Notes: generated by a model not told the origin, from the sequence alone. A stretch of DNA of 64,000 nucleotides from Solea solea (GCF_958295425.1 NC_081143.1:17584686-17648685); one strand, 5' to 3'; positions 1 to 12,384 are shown, counted from the stretch's first letter. Numbers and translations are program-made.

Positions 1-624
1 TTGTGAATCCAGTATTGGAAAGAAATAGATCGTGAAAATGATGTCCTTGAAATTCACGTCTTTGCTGTAAAGTGGCGTCATTTTCATCCCAGGTGGCAAA
101 AAAGCAGCCCACAGACGTCAATAAAATTATTTCGCCACGCACTAATGCTTTAAGCCTATTGAATAAAACCCCCTACAGGATATTGTTGAACAGGGTGCCT
201 GTGATCGTCCGGTATCGGTGACACATTCTCTTGGTAGTACAATTGAGCCCAGAGTGAGGAGGCATGGAAGTGTCGGGTGGTTGTGTAGTCAATGGGGCCT
301 TTTTACAAGCTGTTTAAGGGGATAAAAAGCATGTCCTTTTCACTAGGACACCGGTGTCAGTGTGTTTCAAAGGCGCTCTAGGGCCATTTAGGAGCTGTGG
401 CAGCACTGCCCGCTTTGATTAAACCACTACACGGCAGAAAGGAGAGAGGCAACACTCTGTTGAGTGAATATGGAAATGACCTCCGCCATCCTCTTTTGCT
501 CCCACGCCAACCTGTCCAAACACACAGAGCAGCGCATGTCCTCTTTCTGCTTATGTGACTGTGTCGACGCGTTAAAGCAGAGTGTCTCTGTGTCGGCACT
601 TAAGACCGAGCTCACAAGAAGGCA

Positions 625-835
625 GTCGTGTGTGTGTGTGTGCATACTTGTATTTGTTATCTATTTAGGACCTTTCTAACACTGACATTTGCAGGGGCAG
701 TAATTGTTCCTAATGAGGCAGAACCTTATTTCTGGTTTACTTTTACGACTGCGATTTGAATTGCGGTTCAGTTAAGGTCAGGTTTAGGAATTTACTTAGG
801 GACAATGCATTGTTTAGGTCACGGCAGGGTCCTAA
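625..835 (+). repeat. Diverged dispersed repeat with GT tract
   Basis: A short (GT)n tract is followed by a stretch including 'cctaatgaggcagaacc' and then TTAGG-flavoured sequence ('gttaaggtcaggtttagg'). A related arrangement ('caaatgaagcagaacc' followed by 'ggttagggttaggg') occurs near 15,345-15,460, so these look like diverged copies of one dispersed fish repeat. Family name not assigned. Confidence 0.45.
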
Positions 836-1189
836 AACCTCTGGGGAGAGAGTATGAAGACATGATGCTCTCTGTCTCTCTTGTTCTTCAAACTGTACAC
901 GCATAAATTATCTTTTGGACTCTTTTTCTCTCTATCGAGTTTTTGTGTCGGGCAATATATTTTCGATAGGGTACGCTCTTTCACCTCGACACCAATTAAA
1001 TGGTGATTAATTACTCTGCAAGTAAGAGTGGAAAGAAAAATGCCCGTTTTTTTTTATCTCTGCAAAAATGCAAAAGCACAACCACGCGCTGATCCTCATT
1101 TATAACACACATCACATGTCCTGGCATGGCTGTGTTCTGGAGGTGGCCTCATTTGCATCTATGCTCTATCATATGCCACTGGCCCTCAA

Positions 1190-1345
1190 ATGGATATGTA
1201 TCACCATAGAGGATTCCACTAATTAACCCAGCACAACATAGTTGTCATCTGGTAATTGAGCTAATTGTTTGGCTCGTCAGTTTCCGTTCGATGTATGAAG
1301 CGTTAAAAATGCAGGGCGCCATTAATCAAAGGATTATCGTGAATC
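1190..1345. promoter_or_regulatory. Candidate conserved noncoding element
   Basis: Unique, non-repetitive sequence with clustered homeodomain-type cores ('actaattaaccc', 'ggtaattgagctaattg', 'gccattaatcaaagg'). This texture is typical of vertebrate conserved noncoding elements, but conservation itself cannot be seen from one sequence. Confidence 0.3.
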
Positions 1346-1756
1346 CAGGGGGAGGCTGAGTGCACTGTGTCTTGGTCTTGTGAGACGTTACTGTATGTCC
1401 ACAATGTGTTGTACAGCTCTACCCGCCTCCTTGTAGTTTAATCTCCATAGCATTTTCACAAGCTTTAAGCCTTTAATAGCTTGTGAAAGTCCTTGTTTTA
1501 TAGCCCAACAACACACATCAAATTATCCACAGGTTTTACAATGTCCCTTCACGAGGCACAGTGTGGTTCTTTGAAAACTGTGTGGTATTTAATTTTGTTT
1601 AGCACGAGTAAATCACAAATCAAAATCTGTTTTTCTCACCACCGCCATCCCATTACTGTAAAGCTCCACACTCCAGCTTTAATGTACTATCTGTGAGTGC
1701 CGGCATCAGCTCACCATCCGTGATACTTTTCTATAGGGCCTTATGTGAATCTCTGC

Positions 1757-1795
<39 letters not shown>
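1757..1795. repeat. (TG)n microsatellite
   Basis: Near-pure TG dinucleotide run, interrupted by single GC steps at both ends. Confidence 0.95.
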
Positions 1796-2164
1796 CAGGC
1801 ACACGCCTGAATGAATGTGTGATTGAAGGTGTGAGCAGGCAGATGGCTCAGGTCCAATTCACAGCTGATTCACGGCTGGAGCTTATGTATTTAGAAGCAG
1901 ATTGCCTTCAGGTTGCTATAAAAAGTGTTGAGCTGCCACTTTTATTGGATTTTTAAAGTGGGGAGATTACATCCTGGATATGTCGACCAGTTCCCCTCAC
2001 GCTGCTTATTCACTTTCAACTCCTCTGGTCAGGTTTTTGTATTGTCTGGTGCAAACCAGGAGGGTTTTTGCACGGCCCTTATATCCTATGCACACGCCCA
2101 GTGCATTAATAACAATAACAATAAAAAGGTAATCAAATCTGTAAAAACAATATGTACTTAATGT

Positions 2165-2290
2165 TGGCCCAGGATCCGCGGCTAAAACCCCACCTCATCA
2201 AACTGCAAATTAGTCTCGGCCGTAACTTTATTACGGCCTGGCCCTGAGACGAGCGGCCATAAATAATTCAACTGCACAGTCTCTGGAAGC
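2165..2290. promoter_or_regulatory. Candidate noncoding element with short palindrome
   Basis: Unique CpG-containing sequence carrying a perfect 8-bp inverted repeat: 'ggccgtaa' at 2218-2225, a 5-nt loop, and 'ttacggcc' at 2231-2238. It is flanked by 'caaattagtc' and 'cataaataattcaac'. No coding frame. Regulatory role is inferred from texture only. Confidence 0.25.
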
Positions 2291-3097
2291 AGTGAGATTT
2301 AATTCTACTCAATGGAAAGTGTGTGCGTGTGCGTTGCTCAGTTGCATGCATGCCTGCAAGGTTTTGTTGAGCGTGTGTGTGTGTGTATGTATTTGTGAAA
2401 ATTAGACGACCCCCTTCCTCCATACACAAACACACACCGCTAATACCACCCTCCTCTTTCACTCTGTTCTCCCATCGGCAGGCTGCTGGCTTTGGTCTCC
2501 CATTACAGAACATTCCCCGCCAGGTAGCACCATGGCAACACAGTCAGCCACATCTATCAGCCAGCCAGTGCCCGAGCCCTCCCAGCTACAACCGCCTAGA
2601 GGGCGAAACACGTAATATGCAGGGAGACAAGGAGAAGTAATGGATGGAGTAGATTGGTGTGGAGTAAGTAAGAAACGGTAGAATGGTAAAAGGAAGCAAG
2701 AATAAGAATTTGAGGTGCAGAGGTTGAAAGTAGTCGTAGTCGTTTCGAAGATTGTCAAACAGTTTTGATTTACAACGTATACCAACCATAGACCGTGTAT
2801 GAAAATAGGCAAGAACTCAGTGTGAACGTGAGTGAGCCTAATTCCCACTTTATAACATCAGTAAATATGTCCATGTGAGTTCACAGTCTCGATCATGCAA
2901 TACCACATGATGTCAATTCTGTAAATTGCGTTTCCATTTAGAGGAAATAGATGTGTCGACACCAGTGTGTAGGTGCCTGGTTGCAGATTAAAAAAAGAAA
3001 AATGTCATGGAATCGGTCAAATCACACCACTTGGCTTCACAACGGGAGTTCATTTTGTAACTGACGACAAGACTGCTTCCATTTTTATATATCGTCT

Positions 3098-3345
3098 ATT
3101 GGCCCTTTTCCACTACGGTCACAGCTTGCCTTGACTGTCGCTAAATACACCAGACTCCTCTGTTAAATATTGAGATTTTAATCATTTCCCTGGTAGTTGT
3201 TGGAGATTAACCCACGTTTTTAGGTTTGTTAAGTCTTTTTATTTGATCTACAGTTTGGCACTGTTCGGCTTGATTCTTGTGTCGCACTCTGACCAATCAG
3301 TGGCCGGCAGTCTGGTGCACATCCACCCCAAACGTAACATTAGCC
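3098..3345. mobile_element. Remnant of a teleost DNA-transposon-type repeat
   Basis: The segment begins 'ggcccttttccactacgg' and contains 'actctgaccaatcagtggcc' at about 3288. From memory, both phrases are hallmarks of an abundant fish repeat in which 'cccttttccacta' marks the terminus and 'gaccaatcagtgg' an internal conserved block. The middle is heavily diverged and there is no transposase frame, so this would be a non-autonomous, decayed copy. Exact superfamily not assigned. Confidence 0.5.
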
Positions 3346-4133
3346 TACTACTCTTTAGCCCAAACAAGTGTGTGCAGTGTGCCTGTTGTTTTGTTTCCGG
3401 TGTGGTGTTGTAGTTTTTCTAACGTTACTAGTTGTTGCAACAGCATGTGAAAAAAACTACAAAGTTTGCTAGGCCAAGAAGAACGTTAATCTCACGATAA
3501 CAAATTGACGCCTGTTAAAATGCGTTAAACTGACCGCACTAATTGAAACAAATCTTCCACATTCGGTGTCCCAGTGGCTACATGGGTTCAAGAGGCTGAC
3601 CGTGGACTGTGGTTGTGCAAGATGGATCAGACATTTTACAGAGATTACAGACAGTGACAATATTTCAATGCCAGAAAAAACAATAACCTGAAAACCCTAA
3701 TATTATAGCTCGTAGATGTCTCCCTGTGACAGCGCAGGCAGCCTGTCCCTCTGAACTCTCCACTACCTGTTTCTCGCTGTGTCCGAAATGGACGCACACC
3801 AAATCACTGAGCAGACAGCTGTATGGACCGATGCCTCAGGACAGATGGAAGCTGTCTGCTGCTCATGAAACTGTCATCACCGTACCTGGACCATATATCT
3901 TCATTAACACAGCACAGATAGGCATCAAGGGAAATGCCCCCGGTTTGATGGGAATGCTCAAGTGTAGCACGTTAAGCTCAGTGTGCTGAACGGCACATTC
4001 ATTGTGTATCCAGAATCAAACTATTAGTGGCGTTAAGCTTTCAGTATTGCACTGGTATTGTGTGTCACTCAGTATCTGTGTGTCCACCTTATATGATGGG
4101 GTGAAGAGGGTGAGGAGAGAGAGGAGGATGCAT

Positions 4134-4149
4134 GGGGGGGGGGGGGGGG
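4134..4149. repeat. Poly-G run (16)
   Basis: Sixteen consecutive G, followed by a short tandem of 'gaacccgg'. Such runs are length-polymorphic and error-prone to sequence. Confidence 0.9.
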
Positions 4150-4413
4150 AACCCGGGAACCCGGGGTCTCATGTGTAATTGAGTAGTGGAATGAGAAAAA
4201 TGCTCACAGGAAAAGTGAAAATAGTCATAAAGGGGAGAGGGGTGAGTGAAAAAGTAGCATTGAGGATAACGCTCACCTGAATGTGTGTGTGTGTACGTGC
4301 GTGTGTGTGCGTGCGTGCGAATCCTGAATGATGTAACACCGAGGCAATATCAGTGGCAATATTGGTGGTCTAAGAAGAGTGTAGAGTGAGCGAGGAGCCC
4401 TAGGGGAGTTTGA

Positions 4414-4461
4414 TTCTCATTCTCTCTCTCTCTCTGTCTCTGATGTGTGTGTGTGTGTGTC
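4414..4461. repeat. (TC)n/(TG)n compound microsatellite
   Basis: A TC run passes directly into a TG run. It creates a long chance open frame on the minus strand that should not be read as a gene. Confidence 0.9.
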
Positions 4462-4544
4462 TGTAATAGAGCATCAGCTCTGTGACCACAAAATGCAATC
4501 AGTTCCACTAAGGAGACATTGGCACCTGCCTCGCCTTGACTCAA

Positions 4545-4560
4545 CCCCCCCCCCCCCCCC
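4545..4560. repeat. Poly-C run (16)
   Basis: Sixteen consecutive C, about 400 bp from the poly-G run at 4134, so the two are in inverted orientation and could pair. Confidence 0.9.
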
Positions 4561-4951
4561 GTCACCCTGTGGGTCGCTGAGTCTGGATGCAGCGGCGTGA
4601 GCGATAAGGCCAATATGAGCGATAAAAGCAAAATTAGTAACTTGCTCTGAAAAATGGGCACCAGGAGCCGGGTTGTGTGTGAGATAGTGCACGTGTCTGT
4701 GCAGGGTGGGTGTCTTTCTAATAATGTTGGATGGCTATGAGAAAAATGGCCTTTCACTGTTCCTTTAGCTTGACTTTGTGTATGATCCCAGATGTTTACC
4801 CTATGTGCTGCACTGTAATACAATTTCATCGTCCCTTTTATTTTTGTTTTTGGCTTCCTTTTCTATTGCTCTTTTTGCCTTTTATTATCTTAAATAATAT
4901 TTCAAGACATTTGAACAGCTGGTGCTAAAATAGGCTCACCAAGGCCTCTAG

Positions 4952-5030
4952 TGCAGTGTTTATCAAACTTTTTATACGAGGACCCACTTTTTAAAGTTGA
5001 CAAATTATCTGACCCAATTACTAAAAAAAA
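4952..5030 (+). mobile_element. Possible hAT-type transposon end
   Basis: 'gcagtgtttatcaaacttttta' followed by 'gaggaccca' resembles the terminal inverted repeat of hAT/Charlie-like elements (CAGTGGTTCTCAAACTTTTT type). I could not find the matching opposite terminus within 1 kb, so this is a one-ended fragment or a coincidence. Confidence 0.35.
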
Positions 5031-5639
5031 AAAAAAGTTTGTACTGCCATTTCCACGAGTTAGAGAAATGTCTGTAAGAGACTGTAACACCGGACCTAAT
5101 ATTGTTTTCAACCCGACATTTTCAAGAGATATTTGTCAAATAAATATATCAAAATGTCATTTTATGCATGTGTTATCCAATACAATTCATTTTGAATCAA
5201 TGGACTGAGAGAAATCATCGAAATGGCATCAGGAGACTCGTCTTACAGTACACACCACCTTTGTGTCACACACACACTTTATGAAGAACAGAAGCTGGCG
5301 ATGCTTGAGCAAACACTGGGTGTCAATCTTATAGGAAACCACTGGACCTTTGTGGGTAATGACGATAACCTGGGCATCACAGCATGTAAAGGCATGTCCT
5401 GAAAACACTACTTCCATTTGCTTCAGTATTAATCATGAATAATCACAGCACTTTCTTTCATTAGTTATTTATATTTTTAAATCAAGTGACAGCCCTATTT
5501 ACTGCACGTACATCTGTTCTGTTTATATTGTATGTGTGACGGTGACTGAATAAAAGTTCAAAAGTAGACAAATGACCTGTACTGAACATATAGTTCTGTA
5601 GGGCAGGTTTAAGTCTTGTTGAACATTTCGTATCACAAA

Positions 5640-5850
5640 GCTACAGCTGGGGTTTCATTCTGGGTCTCATGTCTGTGAGATTTTATTACGTAATGTAGGG
5701 TCAAAATATCGGTACAACATTTAGTTTGACAGGTATCGTGATGTATCACTCTATGATTGTCTTGCAGTATATTGACTATCGCAGAATCGTGGTATCGCGA
5801 TGTTATTGGTATCATGGAGCATGTACCGGGTGTTGCATCGTATCCTAACA
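5640..5850. repeat. TATCG-rich repeat fragment
   Basis: Recurrent 'tatcg' and 'atcgtg' motifs ('ggtatcgtgatgtatc', 'gtggtatcgcgatg') give a texture I know from hAT-like MITE ends in fish. CpG density is locally high. No transposase frame. Confidence 0.4.
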
Positions 5851-6639
5851 TGCCTAACGTCGTGTGTTATTGCTGAGACCTGAGAACACGTGCAGTGAAA
5901 CACAAGTGTAGTGCGATGATCAGACTGTGGTTATCTACTTCACCCACTATTTTCAGTTAGTTAGTGAAACTGAAAGGGAGTATATGTGTTGTTGTTATTG
6001 TTGTTGTCTAATTATTTCACTGCTGCTTGTTCATTTCCCCGTCTCACTTCTCAGTACCTGTACGTTGTTACTTCAAATCCCGCATCTCGCAATTAGCGTA
6101 CAATCTCATTACCACCAACAGGGTTCGTTGTAAAAGACAACAAAACAGTCCTTTAACTGGAACGATAGTGATAAAAGCAAGTGAGGAGGAAAAGGAAAAG
6201 AAAGTTGTAAAACAAGCCTGGCTGATTGAACTGAAAGACGACAGCCTGAGGGGCCTGTTTGGGGCCCAGTCCCCGTAGATGGCACAGTGTGAGACAGTGT
6301 AGCGTTGCCTCCCCCTAAATTCATCAAACACATTGACATACAGACCTCAGAGAATCATCTGTTTCGTTTTATTCTGGCTTTCATTCAGGTGTAACCGCTC
6401 GTTTCCAAACATGACCTATTGCCTGAGGGTGCGTGTGTGATGTGGCCCATCATTGTACAGATAAGAGTAAATACAGTATAAATGAAAGCAGCTGAAATAT
6501 TGATGAGGGTCCGACACGAGCCTGCAGCTCGGTAACCTGGCTACTATGAGGTGCTTTATCATTATGGGCAGTAATTGAGCAGTGGGAGGTAGAGAAGCCC
6601 TAAGGGCAGCTTGCAAGAGCCAGCAGCAACCACTCCTGC

Positions 6640-6815
6640 TCTCACCAAAAAAAAAAAACTCCCATGATGCCTCATCGACTGAAACAGAGAGTTGTGGGAA
6701 ATCTACTTTCCCGGCGTCTTGCATTAATTGGACATCATTTATCCTCCAAATGCGGCTAAGTCCATTTCTACTGGGACTGATTGCGGCATTATGTGGTCGA
6801 ATTTAGCTGGTGAGT
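6640..6815 (+). promoter_or_regulatory. Promoter-like segment with possible first exon
   Basis: The block contains 'aactcccatgatgcctc' and 'ttgtgggaaatctactttcccggcg'. Both resemble ZNF143/STAF-type promoter modules (TCCCATGATGC core). Downstream, 6751-6807 reads as a short + strand frame, MRLSPFLLGLIAALCGRI then stop, which looks like a hydrophobic signal peptide. A donor-like 'gctggtgagt' follows immediately. The stop precedes the donor, so the frame cannot continue through it as written. The best reading is a possible start site of a noncoding or weakly coding transcript; a chance arrangement is also plausible. Confidence 0.25.
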
Positions 6816-7504
6816 GAAACGGGCAAATGTTGATGTCTCCTCCTTATGCAGCAACCCAACGGGATTCGTTTGCTGGTGGTAAAGATCCTGCAAGCATAAC
6901 TGTCTGTGGAGCAAAAAAAAAAAGAAATTGCTGTTCAGACAGATCGAGTTACGTTTCATTTTATGGAAAAAAGTTTGCATTTGTGCAGTTGACTTTCTCC
7001 GAATTGTAATTTTTCCCTCTCTACATAATCTGATTCTGGAACACAGTGACACGACCTGCAGCTCTCCTTGCAACATCCCCCTCTCCTCTTTGAGTGTGAC
7101 ACTTTCAACACTCGCGCTGATTTACATATTTAGTGTAATCCCACCCTCTGGAGGTGCCCGTCATAATGACCGTGTTGTGAAATGTCAGTGTGAACAAGCT
7201 ACGGGGGCATGGTGGCTTGCCAGTTGGCGGGGCAAAGAGGCTGCCAAGGGTCAATAACTGCAATCAGCCAGTGCACGGCTGTGTCAGTGCATGGAAATGA
7301 AGAGGCGGCGAGGGAGGGGTGATTTAAAGGAAGAGTGCAGGGTCAAGGAAAGTTAGGAGGTGAGACGGAAGTTCAATACGGAGGATATTTATGATCGGTG
7401 GGCGGTTCGGGGACTAGACACTGCACCCCGTGTCACTCCACGACACACTCTCGTTCAAATCAGTTAATTACTACAAGGCCACATAGAGGGAGATTGACGA
7501 GTGC

Positions 7505-7520
7505 GTTGCCAGGAGACAAC
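7505..7520. promoter_or_regulatory. RFX X-box-like palindrome (imperfect)
   Basis: 'gttgcc agga gacaac' has one perfect RFX half-site (GTTGCC) and one half with a single mismatch to GGCAAC. It lies in unique sequence followed by 'gatgctaattaagacg'. Confidence 0.3.
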
Positions 7521-8639
7521 ATTGATGCTAATTAAGACGAGCGCTGGGAGGGCGAAGGAGGGGAATGACTGTGTGTTTGAGTGAGTGTGCGCTCGCATGA
7601 ACAACCTTTCGAATAAATCTGTTTTTTTGTGTGTGTTCCTGTATCTGTGTGTGCGCTCGCCTGTTGTGTAAGTACATGTGAGTGTGTAAGTAGTGCACGA
7701 GTGACACGAGGCTGACGTGGGGTGTTGTGATCTGCAGGGGAGCCCATGTGAAACTAGCGTGATTGGTGGAAGGGGGAAATCTGTTATTTGGTGTAATTAC
7801 ATGATAATTGTGTCTCCGGCTGTCGATGATTGCATTGTTTATTAGAGGGAGAGGGACAGATGAACTCCTGGTGGTTTAACTCACACCGTGTCATATTTGT
7901 CATCGTAGCTTGCGGCCGTGTTTGTTGAGATTCAGTAGGAACCTTAGTGTATTAGTGAAGCGCTCGGGAAGTGTATCTCCAGCCGGCGAGATGGTGTGAG
8001 GCAAAGTCGAGAGCATTTGTTTCTCAGCCGCGCTGCTCCTGTTGTCTCATGACAGTTTCTAAATGTAAGTTTGAATCAGAGCATCTTACTGAATCCGTAT
8101 CCTCGCTCGGTAAACAAATAAAGTCTGGTGGATTGCACACAGCAGTTGCAATCGATAGACTTTCATGTTGCAAATGCCATGCTCCACATTGCAATTTTTT
8201 ATTTTTATACACAGTGTTGCATATTTCACTGCTTTTATCATTCCAATCATTTAAAATTCCTCTTTTTTTTTTTTATCCCAGCTACAGTGTTACTAGGCGT
8301 GGCAATTATTTTCCTTCACAGAAGAGCAGGACCATCCCAAATTCCAGTCTCCATAGCCCAAGTAACTCTGCAGCAATGAGGAATGTGCGATATGCCCGTC
8401 AGTACAGCCGATGTGCTCCAGCTCCCTTTTCAAAAGGATAACACCTTAAGCACTGAGGGCATTACCTGAATAAAAAGCTCAAAACTTAATTAACTGTCGG
8501 TTATTATTCACTTACTTTTTTTTTTTTTATCTTCACTTGTCCTGTTTACACACTGAAGGGTGCTCTGCCTTTCTGTCAGTGGCTCTCTCGTCTTCGAGCA
8601 GCGTTTGGACGGCGTACTGTTTGATCTTAAACGCACACA

Positions 8640-8705
8640 CTTGAATTAATTGGCCAGCACCTGTTGCTGGAGTATTTGCATAACATAGTTTGATTGGCTG
8701 GCACT
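8640..8705. promoter_or_regulatory. Candidate element with POU octamer
   Basis: A perfect octamer ATTTGCAT lies at 8674-8681 beside 'gaattaattggccagcacctg', which includes an E-box (CACCTG). The combination of octamer, homeobox core and E-box in unique sequence suggests an enhancer, by inference only. Confidence 0.3.
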
Positions 8706-9290
8706 TGCACTGCTGCTTGTAAAGCCGGACCTTCCTCGACTTCGGCTGCAAACAAAGCAGTTTGGTAACAAGGCCACTCAAAGTGAATGAGCGGCCTTTC
8801 ACCTCAACTGTGCATGTGCGAGTACGGCGAAATGATTCCATTGTCCTCATACACAGTTTAAAAAAAAAAAATAACAGTATTCACCGGGCTGAGACAATTC
8901 AACTGAGGACGTCACCTGAAGATGTGCAGTTTTCTATGAATGGCTTTCCTGGCATTAAAGAGCCATGGTGTCAGCGCTGCATTGTCTGAGGAGTTATAGT
9001 GTGTATGCTGAGCTCTCATTAGAGAGTTGACGATGATGACACATAATGGTCTGTTTCTTCAACGTGTAGCATCTCCCACCGAGACGTATAGAGCAGCTCT
9101 GTTCTCACTTCTGTGATGTGTTAAAAGTGTTAAAAAACGGCCATGCGTTTGCTTTCTCTGCGCGTCTCTGTTTTCCCCGTCTTTCACACGTTCTGCCAAA
9201 GATATGCTCAAAAAGAAAGTACCAGATGACCTTCAGCTGTCTCTCTCCCTCTCTCTGTTTCTCCTCTTTCTGTTGTCTTCTAAAAATAGA

Positions 9291-9304
9291 CCCCCCCCCC
9301 CCCC
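9291..9304. repeat. Poly-C run (14)
   Basis: Fourteen consecutive C following 'aaaaataga'. Confidence 0.9.
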
Positions 9305-9389
9305 ACTCCCCCAATCATCAGCGGAGTGCTGCCGCTGGCCCTGTGGGCACAGGCTTTGGCAAGAGGGTGCCAGAGATGAGCCTAATTAA

Positions 9390-9660
9390 CTCGTTGAGAA
9401 GGAGAGAGCAACGGGGGTTGGGGGATGTAGAGATAGAGGGAAAAAAGAGGGACAGAGGCAGGGGGATGGTGAATAATGACGGAGAGACGGAGAGGGTGAA
9501 AGATAGATTGGCGCAAAGAGGAAGATGAGGAGGAAGAGGGGAGATAATGAGAAGGAGGGGTCAGAGGCAGAGAGAGGAGAGGCGAAGCAAGGTCTCTGGG
9601 GCAAGGATATAGTCGTGAAGGAAGCAGAGGGAGAGTGATGGAGAAGAGCACTAATTAGAC
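9390..9660. repeat. Purine-rich (GA/GGA) tract
   Basis: About 270 bp in which the + strand is overwhelmingly purine, with degenerate GAGA/GGAGG units. Both strands give long low-complexity frames (Arg/Glu-rich or Ser/Pro/Leu-rich) that are not genes. Confidence 0.8.
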
Positions 9661-9916
9661 ATATAGGACCAAAGCCTCCTCTCACTTTACATGGTGGTGC
9701 AGAGGAAAGGAAGAGAGGAGGAATGGAGATAGATGGGCTGGGCGGCTGCAGCAGCAAGATATGAAAAGGAAATATGTAATCTTCAATAAAGAGAGCGAAA
9801 CGAGTGACGGCAATCTAGCCAACTCAATTAGACCACATCTATAAAACAAACTGCTCTTAATCGGCTCTGTCAGACACTCACAGGCAAATTAACTGGCTGC
9901 TTCCTGCAGGGAAGTT

Positions 9917-9930
9917 GGGGGGGGGGGGGG
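9917..9930. repeat. Poly-G run (14)
   Basis: Fourteen consecutive G followed by 'tgggggtgt'. Confidence 0.9.
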
Positions 9931-10109
9931 TGGGGGTGTAACCGCAGAGATAGAGAATACCCTTCAACACCACTCCACCTCTCGTAGCACTTATCTGACC
10001 TCCATTCAAGGTGCTTAAAAACATGTTCTATCTAAATCTATTTTTTCGCCGTTTCATTTTGTTGCGTAGATTTTCCTTCATGTATTATCTCAAATTGTCT
10101 CCACTCTGA

Positions 10110-10325
10110 CGTGGGGCGAAAGACGGATCACAACCTGGACCGGCAGCCAGTCCATCGCAGGACCAACATGTAGAGAAAAACAGCCATTCACACTCACATT
10201 CACACCTACGGTCAAGTCGAGTGTCCACTTAACCTCTGTGTGTCTTTTAGACTGTGGGAGGAAACTGGAGAAAACACACACAGACACACACACACACACA
10301 GGGAGGACATGCACACTCCATGCTT
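10110..10325 (+). repeat. Widespread vertebrate dispersed repeat fragment
   Basis: Contains 'cagccagtccatcgcagg', 'cattcacactcacattcac' and 'agactgtgggaggaaactgg' in that order, ending 'gggaggacatgcacactcc'. This ordered set is shared by a very common repeat of fish and other vertebrates. The copy has internal changes and an expanded CA run at about 10,275-10,300. Family name not assigned. Confidence 0.7.
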
Positions 10326-10799
10326 GACATAAACGGTGACGGTGAATCCCAAGTTATGCCTTTGTTGTCTCTTTTATCTCAAATCCATTCATTCATTGAT
10401 TTGATCAATACTGCTTTCCACTTCTTTATTCACTCATTTGACTGAATACTTTCCCCTATTGTCTTTTTTTCCCCTAACATCTGCCACAGCTGTCACAACC
10501 ACATAAACTGTCCTCTCCATCATTCATTATTTGGTCGTCACACAAACTATATTTCTCATGGCGTACTTATATAATAATATTTCCAAAAATCTACGGAGAT
10601 GTTTTTAAAGAACTGTAGTAAAGAATCACACTGATTCAATCCCCAGACCGGCCTTTGATCTTTAACCATCCCAGTAGAGCTGCACGACTTCCTGACATGA
10701 GTGTGTGGATCTATGAGTGTGAAAAACCATTCCAGTTTAGTCATCACATCTCCCGCAATCCTGTGACTGTAATAAATCACGCTGCACTTTTTGCTCTAA

Positions 10800-10985
10800 T
10801 AATGCGCCATCTCAACCTCATGTCCCCAAACTAACCCTGCCCGCCCCACCATCTTGTGTTCAGTGGCCCCTGATGAGTGTCCTGGGCCAGCCTGGCTGTA
10901 ATTACTGAACAGGAGGTGCAAGTAGGCTAATTAACACGTTAACGAGCAGCAGCCAGCCGACAAGGGCCTACAGCAGTGCCCAACC
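10800..10985. promoter_or_regulatory. Candidate conserved noncoding element
   Basis: Unique sequence with 'gctgtaattactgaacagg' and 'gtaggctaattaacacg', two homeodomain-type cores 40 bp apart, and no simple repeats. Confidence 0.3.
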
Positions 10986-11149
10986 AGGGCCTGACAACTT
11001 CATCCCCCATCTGTCACCAAACACGTACGTAGACGCGCACCTGTGTGTGCGTCAATGCACAACAGGGCTTATCCCTTCTGTGGGGAGGAGGATAGAGGAA
11101 GAGTGGTAAGGTTAAGTGCCTTTTGTTCATGACAGACTGTACCTTCCCA

Positions 11150-11176
11150 CTGTGTGTGTGTGTGTGGGGGGGGGGG
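11150..11176. repeat. (TG)n followed by poly-G
   Basis: A short TG run passes directly into eleven G. Confidence 0.85.
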
Positions 11177-12115
11177 AGCTATCAAGTCACTGCCATACAT
11201 CACAGTTGGCATTGGCCAGGTGGTATTGCACTGTGTGCCAGGACCAGCCATGCTGTGCAGTGCCATGCTAAGACAAGGCAGACAATTGCTTGTTTATTAT
11301 CTGTGGTTGGGAAGTGAGTCCCTTTGTGCTCCCGTTGTGTCGCAGTAGGCTGTGTAGCCAGGTGCTTATCCTCGAAAGTCACCACAGACCCTCATGCACT
11401 TCAAAGATGACTGAATTAAAGGCGCGAGAAACCAAACAACTGGAAGTGGAGCAAGTGCAGCGATTTTGGGTCCCGAACTGCCAGGCGGTGCCAGCTGTGT
11501 CACGACACCGTCCACTGGGGTTAACCACGAGCAGCTGATGTGGAACACGGATTGCTGGCACAGATACAGGCGGCTCGCCATTACTGTCACACTGCTGCTG
11601 TACCATGACAATGAGATGAATGCACCCAGACACGTTCAATTGGACACACATACTGGATTCATAGCAACAGCATAAATCAGTCTGTTGCACAGAAAGACTC
11701 ACAGCAACCACAGAGGAACTACTCACAGTGGAACTCACTTTTTGCCTCGGTTGGACCGGGCAATAATTCACACTACATCCCGAGATTAGTCATGTTAATG
11801 ATTAACCATGAGTTGATTCTTTCCTGTTCATAATTAAGAATGTATCCATGATTTAAATGATATTGTGTGTTTCTTATTATGTGTCATTTCTCTGGACCTC
11901 ACATACTGTTTGGGTTAAAAGTGTATACCAGCAGAGGGCGCACATGAGCCAAAGCACTAATGTAAGTAGCAGCAGAAGAAGTCAAATTGCCTGGAAGGTC
12001 GAACAATATGGATTTTTCTTAGGGCCGATGCAAATAGAAATCAGTGCGTCCAGTGATTAATAATTGATTTATTTTTAGCCAATTCTCCTTTTTTCCTCCA
12101 TCTGATAAAGGAAAA

Positions 12116-12147
12116 ATGGTGGGTGAGAATTTGTTCTCACCCACCAT
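12116..12147. repeat. Perfect 14-bp inverted repeat, 4-nt loop
   Basis: Arm 'atggtgggtgagaa' (12116-12129), loop 'tttg', arm 'ttctcacccaccat' (12134-12147). Every arm base pairs. No poly-T follows that would make it a Pol III terminator, and its GC content is well above its flanks. Confidence 0.9.
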
Positions 12148-12384
12148 AATAAAAAACAAAAGGCCGAACCTCGGTAATCAGTTATTGAGCAGCACTAATG
12201 GTCTATCTCTCCATTCTATTATGTTATGTCTGCACTGCAGTACAATTATACAGTATTTTCAATAAAAAAAAAAATGGATAAACTAAATATTGAATATATG
12301 AAACTTGAGAAACTGGGACACTCTAATGGGTGATAGCTAAAAAGATGTTAACAATTTGAATCATATCAGCAGTGAAAGCATGCC

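Larger units (their letters stand above)
1..6639. other. Noncoding block A, no gene recognised
   Basis: No open frame here has a recognisable protein family, and no acceptor-frame-donor arrangement convincing enough to call an exon was found. The block holds simple repeats, homopolymers, several transposon-type fragments and two ATTA-rich unique segments, listed separately. Short open frames at 3726-3989 and 6027-6278 have no recognisable motif and are probably chance. Confidence 0.6.

Noticed and set aside
4350..4829. 159-codon minus-strand open frame
   Set aside because: It runs through (TC)n/(TG)n, a poly-C run and other low-complexity sequence, and has no motif.
12116..12147. Transcription terminator or microRNA hairpin
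   Set aside because: The stem is only 14 bp, too short for a microRNA precursor, and no T-run follows for Pol III termination.
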